From: Coenobita brevimanus
Taxonomy: Eukaryota > Arthropoda > Malacostraca > Decapoda > Coenobitidae
Direction of reading: 5' to 3'
Length of the DNA stretch: 64,000 bases
NCBI GenBank assembly: GCA_032717465.1
Contig: CM064732.1
Location: 33,451,501-33,515,500 of the forward strand
The position numbers and the translations under genes were made by a program. Shown here piece by piece: positions 60,565 through 64,000 of the stretch (position 1 is the stretch's first letter; every line of letters begins with the position of its first letter). The notes below the pieces were generated by a model. The model was given only the letters and a program-made list of their open reading frames with translations. It did not search any database and had not been told where the DNA came from.

Positions 60565-60751
60565 GAGGTGTGACAAAAAAGAAACGGGACACTGGCTGCT
60601 AATCACACAATTCAGCAGCCACACAGTAATGAAGTACATCCTGTTGCCCAACATCTCAGCACTGTATGAGAAAAGCAGCACTTCAATTAACCTATTATCT
60701 TTCTTTTCACAGGTGGTTTTGTAGTTCCTGTCAAGTGCCGTCTGTCACAGA

Positions 60752-60905
60752 ATGAGCCTTGAGCAAAAGATTAACATCAAGTTCTTGGCTAACTTGGGAA
60801 AAACTCCTGCAGAAACTCTTGCCATGCTGATCGATGTGTACAGAGAGAAAACAGTGTCCCATACACATGTCTATGAGTGGCACAAGAGGTTCAGGACGGG
60901 GCGGG
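60752..60905 (+). pseudogene. Mariner transposase N-terminus, left arm
   Basis: MSLEQKINIKFLANLGKTP begins the first helix-turn-helix of a mariner transposase (paired-like DNA-binding domain). Identity to the opposite arm ends after KRFRTG, where the sequence switches into the antisense of the right-hand copy. Confidence 0.88.
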
Positions 60906-61331
60906 GTAATGCTCTAAAATATCCAGTGACACATCCACACGGCGGGTCTTTTGGTCCTCGGAGAGCAGTTTGGGCACTAACTTTGCACAAATCTTCCGCA
61001 TGCCCTAATCTTTCAATAAGATGACCCTCACTGACTCCTTATTTAACCCCAGTTGCTCAGCCATCATTCTGATCATCAGTCTGTGATCACTCTGCACCAG
61101 TTCCTTGACCTTCTGGATGTTGGCATCATTTCTTGTTGTTGAGGGACGTCCTGGTTTTGGGTCATCCTCCAAGTCATCCTGGCCCATCCTGAACCTCTTT
61201 TGCCACTCACAGACGCGTGTACGGGACGTTGCTTCCTCTCCATACACATCCTTCAGCATGGCAAGAGTTTCTGCAGGAGTTTTTCCCAAGTTAGCCAAGA
61301 ACCTGATGTTAATCCTTTGCTCAAGGCTCAT
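60905..61331 (-). pseudogene. Mariner transposase N-terminal half, right arm
   Basis: MSLEQRINIRFLANLGKTP opens both helix-turn-helix units (CEWQKRFRMGQDDLEDD, PGRPSTTR, MIRMMAEQLGLNKESVRVIL). An in-frame TAG near 61005 interrupts it just before GMRKICAKLVPK and VDVSLDILEH. The reading stops at the centre of the fold-back, before the catalytic domain. Confidence 0.9.
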
Positions 61332-61511
61332 TCTGTGACAGAGGGCACTTGACAGGAATTACAAAACCACCTGTGAAAAGAAAGACAATAGGTTAATTGA
61401 AGTGCTGCTTTTCTCATACAGTGCTGAGATGTTGGGCAACACTACGATGTACTTCATTACTGTGTGGCTGATGAATTGTGTGATTAGCAGCTAAAGTCCC
61501 GTTTCTTTTCT

Positions 61512-61513
<2 letters not shown>

Positions 61514-61600
<87 letters not shown>
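61514..61600. repeat. (TA)n right of mariner
   Basis: About 43 TA units. With 60501-60563 and 54184-54248 it may be one original array split twice. Confidence 0.96.
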
Positions 61601-61602
<2 letters not shown>

Positions 61603-61637
61603 TCTCCTTATATAAAGTCCACATTTTCTTTAGCTTT

Positions 61638-61676
61638 ATACACACACACACACACACACATACACACACACACACA
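61638..61676. repeat. (AC)n microsatellite
   Basis: About 19 AC units with one T interruption. Confidence 0.95.
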
Positions 61677-61679
61677 GTG

Positions 61680-64000
61680 AACTGGAATGAAATGGATCTG
61701 GACAGCCTGTGGAATACATATAGGGATTGCTGAGTCAGGAATGCTGCAGCGGTGTGTGGTGTGGCAAGAGTAACAACAAAGAAGAAAGGTACAGCATGGT
61801 GGGATGATGAGGTTACCAGAGCAGTGGAGGAAAAGAGGAAAGTGGCTGAAGTGGTTACAGGACAGGGGTTCAGTTGAAATAAGAACTGAAAATATTAAGA
61901 GCAAGAAGCAAGTGAAGAGGAAAAAGAAGGAAGCAAACTGATGATCCAGGAAGAAAAAATGAATGCAAATCACCCTGGAAATAGGAAGTTATTCTGAAAA
62001 GAGATGCGGAAATGTAGGAGTGAAAGCTGAAAGAAATGTGATTTTGTGAGGATGTATGTGGTAGATAATTAACCCATTGGGATGAAGTAAGGACCAGATG
62101 GAAAGAATATTTTGAAGGCCTGATGAATGGGAATTGAAAGGGCAGGGCGGCTGTAAATATGACTGGTTTTGGGGGTGTGCAGAGAAGGAATACAGTGCCA
62201 GGAGACGTGACACTCGTACAGATGAAGAGTGCTGTGAAGCGGCTGAAAAATGGGAAAGGAGCTGGGGTTGATGAGCTGTATGCAGAGGTCATTACGTGTA
62301 GTGGAAAGAGTGGAATGAAGTGCATGTTGGAGGTATGAAAGAAGGCATGGATGAGTGAAACTGTACCAGTAGAGTGGAAAAAGGCTGTGATTGTACCCTT
62401 GTAAAAAAAATAAAGATGAGTGATGTGAGTGCAAGAATTATCATGGCGTAAGTGCATTGAGTATGGTAGAGAAGGTATATGGAAAAATTATTATAAAGAA
62501 AGTAAGAGAGATATCAGAAGTACTAGTGAGTGACGAACAGGGTGGCCTTAGGAGTGCCAGAGGATGCGTGGGTCAAATATTTGCAGTGAGACAGATAGCA
62601 GAAAAGGCTTGCGAGAATGACCATGAGATGTTTATGGCACTCATGGATCTGGAAAAAGCATACGACAAAGTGGACAGAGAAGGATTGTGGAAAGTTTTGC
62701 GCATGTATGGTGTAGATGGTAAGCTGCTAGGTGCCGTCAAGAGTTTTTATGATGGTAGTGAAGCATGTGTAAGGGTTAATGGGCATCTAAATGAATGGTT
62801 CACGATCGGTGTGAGCATGCAACAAGGTTGTGTGATGTCCCCATGGTTGTTCAATACATATATTGTATATGAATGAGTGATGAGCGAAGTAAAAACACAA
62901 GCAATGGAGAGGAGGATGGCGTTGGTAATGAATAGTGATGGATGGAATATCTCAAATTTGTCGTATGCTGATGATGCAGTATTTCTTTGCAAATACCGGA
63001 CAAGAAGTTGCGTGGCTAGTGTAGAGTTTCGCTGATGTCTGAGCGTCGTGCCTTGAGAGTAAATGTAGAATAATGTGATGGTTATTGAGAGAGAAGGTGA
63101 CTTCATGTGCGATGTTACAGTGAATGGAGACAGAGTGGAATTGGTGGGAGAGTTCAAATACCTGGGTACAGTGATAGAAAAGAGGGAAAAATGTGCAAAA
63201 GAAGTGGAAAGTATAGTGACACAAGAAAGAAAAGAAGCTGGTGCAATGAAGGTCTAGATAAAAAAAAAAAAAGGGGGGGGGGCTTGAGTGTTGCAGCTGC
63301 ACGAGGCTTACATGAAGGAGTGTTAGTGCCAACTTTAATGTATGGATGTGAGACAACGGTGTGGCATGAAAATGACAAGTCAAGAGTAAGGCAGTGGCGA
63401 TGGAACTGCTGAGGAATGCATGTGGAGTACAGAGGGTGGATAGGATACGAAATAATGTGATTCGTGAAAGATGTGGAGTGAGGAAGTAGGTGGACACCAG
63501 AAGAGAAAACAGTGTACTGCGATGGTATTGTCATGTGGAGAGAATGGACAACAATACAGTGGTGAAGAAGGTATTTCTGAGCGAATTTGAAGGACGATGG
63601 AGGCGAGGTAGGCCAAGGAGAAGGTGGAGAGATATTGTGGGTGAGTGGGTGAGGAAGAGAGGTTTGGAAGTCGGTGAAGCTAGGGAACAAGAGTTCGAGC
63701 TGGTTAGATGAATGTTGTGAGAAGTGCATGATCAGGGATTTGGCACCCCTTTTTAATGTAGCAGCGTCCAGATTGACTCTTTCGGATAGGTTTATGTGAA
63801 GTTATAGAACGTGTTGAATGTTTTTGATGTATCAGATAGAGCCAGGATTCCTAGGGCTTGAATGATGAGTGAATGGAAGTGAGGCCCATTGGACCTCCTT
63901 TCCCACCCAAGGGCAGTGTGGGGAGTAGCAACGTCCAAACAGCCCAAGTTTGACCAGTCCAATAGACCACGCTTCCACTCACTCATCATTCAAGCATCGA
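61680..64000 (+). pseudogene. LINE B, long decayed copy with 3' tail
   Basis: Starts in the endonuclease-RT linker (AAAVCGVARV, GTAWWDDEVTRAVEEKRK) and proceeds to RT fingers and palm in the frame 62457-62876 (SDEQGGLRSARGCVGQIF, ALMDLEKAYDKVDREGLW, MQQGCVMSPWLFN). Breaks follow near 62870 and 62990. The YADD box (LSYADDAVFL) is legible, then the thumb (FKYLGTVIEKRE), a poly(A)/poly(G) slip near 63260-63280, and the post-RT domain in pieces (TLMYGCETTVWHEND, VLRWYCHVERMDN) to a stop at 63711. The remaining bases match the 3' tails at 13.1 and 50.8 kb. The window ends inside that tail. Confidence 0.9.

Larger units (their letters stand above)
60564..61513. mobile_element. Fold-back mariner-like element
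   Basis: The left arm (60564-60902) and right arm (61181-61513) are inverted copies of the same 5' end of a mariner-like transposon. Each has a leader with GAAACGGGAC, CTGCTAATCACACAATTCA and CATCTCAGCACTGTATGAGA and the start of the transposase. The 278-bp centre belongs to the right-hand copy. Both outer edges meet TA of the (TA)n tract, the mariner target dinucleotide. The right tip has lost about 10 bases of the terminal repeat. No catalytic DDD domain is present. Confidence 0.88.

Overview
The window looks like repeat-dominated nuclear DNA from an invertebrate, most likely an arthropod and plausibly a decapod crustacean. This is inferred from very dense dinucleotide microsatellites ((TA)n, (GA)n, (TG)n), a decayed GGTTAG/TTAGG-like tract, and many RTE-like and CR1/Jockey-like LINEs beside piggyBac, hAT, mariner and IS630-type DNA transposons. 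I cannot name the species. I found no convincing host protein-coding gene, rRNA or genuine tRNA. Almost every readable coding stretch is transposase, reverse transcriptase, endonuclease or gag/pol.

Layout. 1-0.4 kb: start of a minus-strand LINE endonuclease and its leader. 2.05-6.95 kb: an IS630/Tc1-mariner-type DNA transposon bounded by 41-bp inverted repeats; between its two coding ends lies a piggyBac transposase broken by one in-frame stop and followed by a diverged ~150-bp tandem array. 7.0-9.2 kb: a decayed RTE LINE. 9.2-10.6 kb: a higher-order minisatellite built from a fixed core plus (GA)n, with a segmental duplication. 12.7-18.7 kb: a LINE B 3' end, a minus-strand DDE transposase pseudogene, RTE and LINE C fragments, and a dimeric tandem repeat. 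20.2-24.9 kb: a 173-bp MITE with an 8-bp duplication, a transposon pseudogene split by a LINE A fragment, and a ZBED/SCAND3-like hAT pseudogene. 27-35 kb: decayed minisatellites hosting LINE A copies (one with a 12-bp target duplication), a hAT-like MITE and another LINE C-terminus. 35.3-38.6 kb: the longest LINE C copy. 40.4-42.8 kb: the best-preserved LINE A, 5' truncated, with a 12-bp duplication. 43.6-50 kb: further LINE A/C fragments, a 900-bp piggyBac MITE with TTAA ends, and a 160-bp inverted pair. 50.4-54.2 kb: a tRNA-related SINE, LINE B interrupted by LINE E (9-bp duplication), and a short element with an RTE-like tail. 54.25-60.5 kb: a complete LTR retrotransposon. 60.56-61.5 kb: a fold-back mariner. 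61.7 kb to the end: another LINE B.

The most notable element is the LTR retrotransposon. It has Ty3/gypsy-type domains, but its pol order is protease, integrase, reverse transcriptase, RNase H. This Ty1/copia-like order is known from Gmr1-type elements, described first in deuterostomes. Its Gag has a SCAN-like capsid region. The two LTRs differ at only about a dozen positions by eye, so the insertion is fairly young, although three frame breaks interrupt pol. Several elements sit in or against (TA)n tracts, and LINE A copies end in (GATA)n, so microsatellites and retroelements appear tightly linked here.
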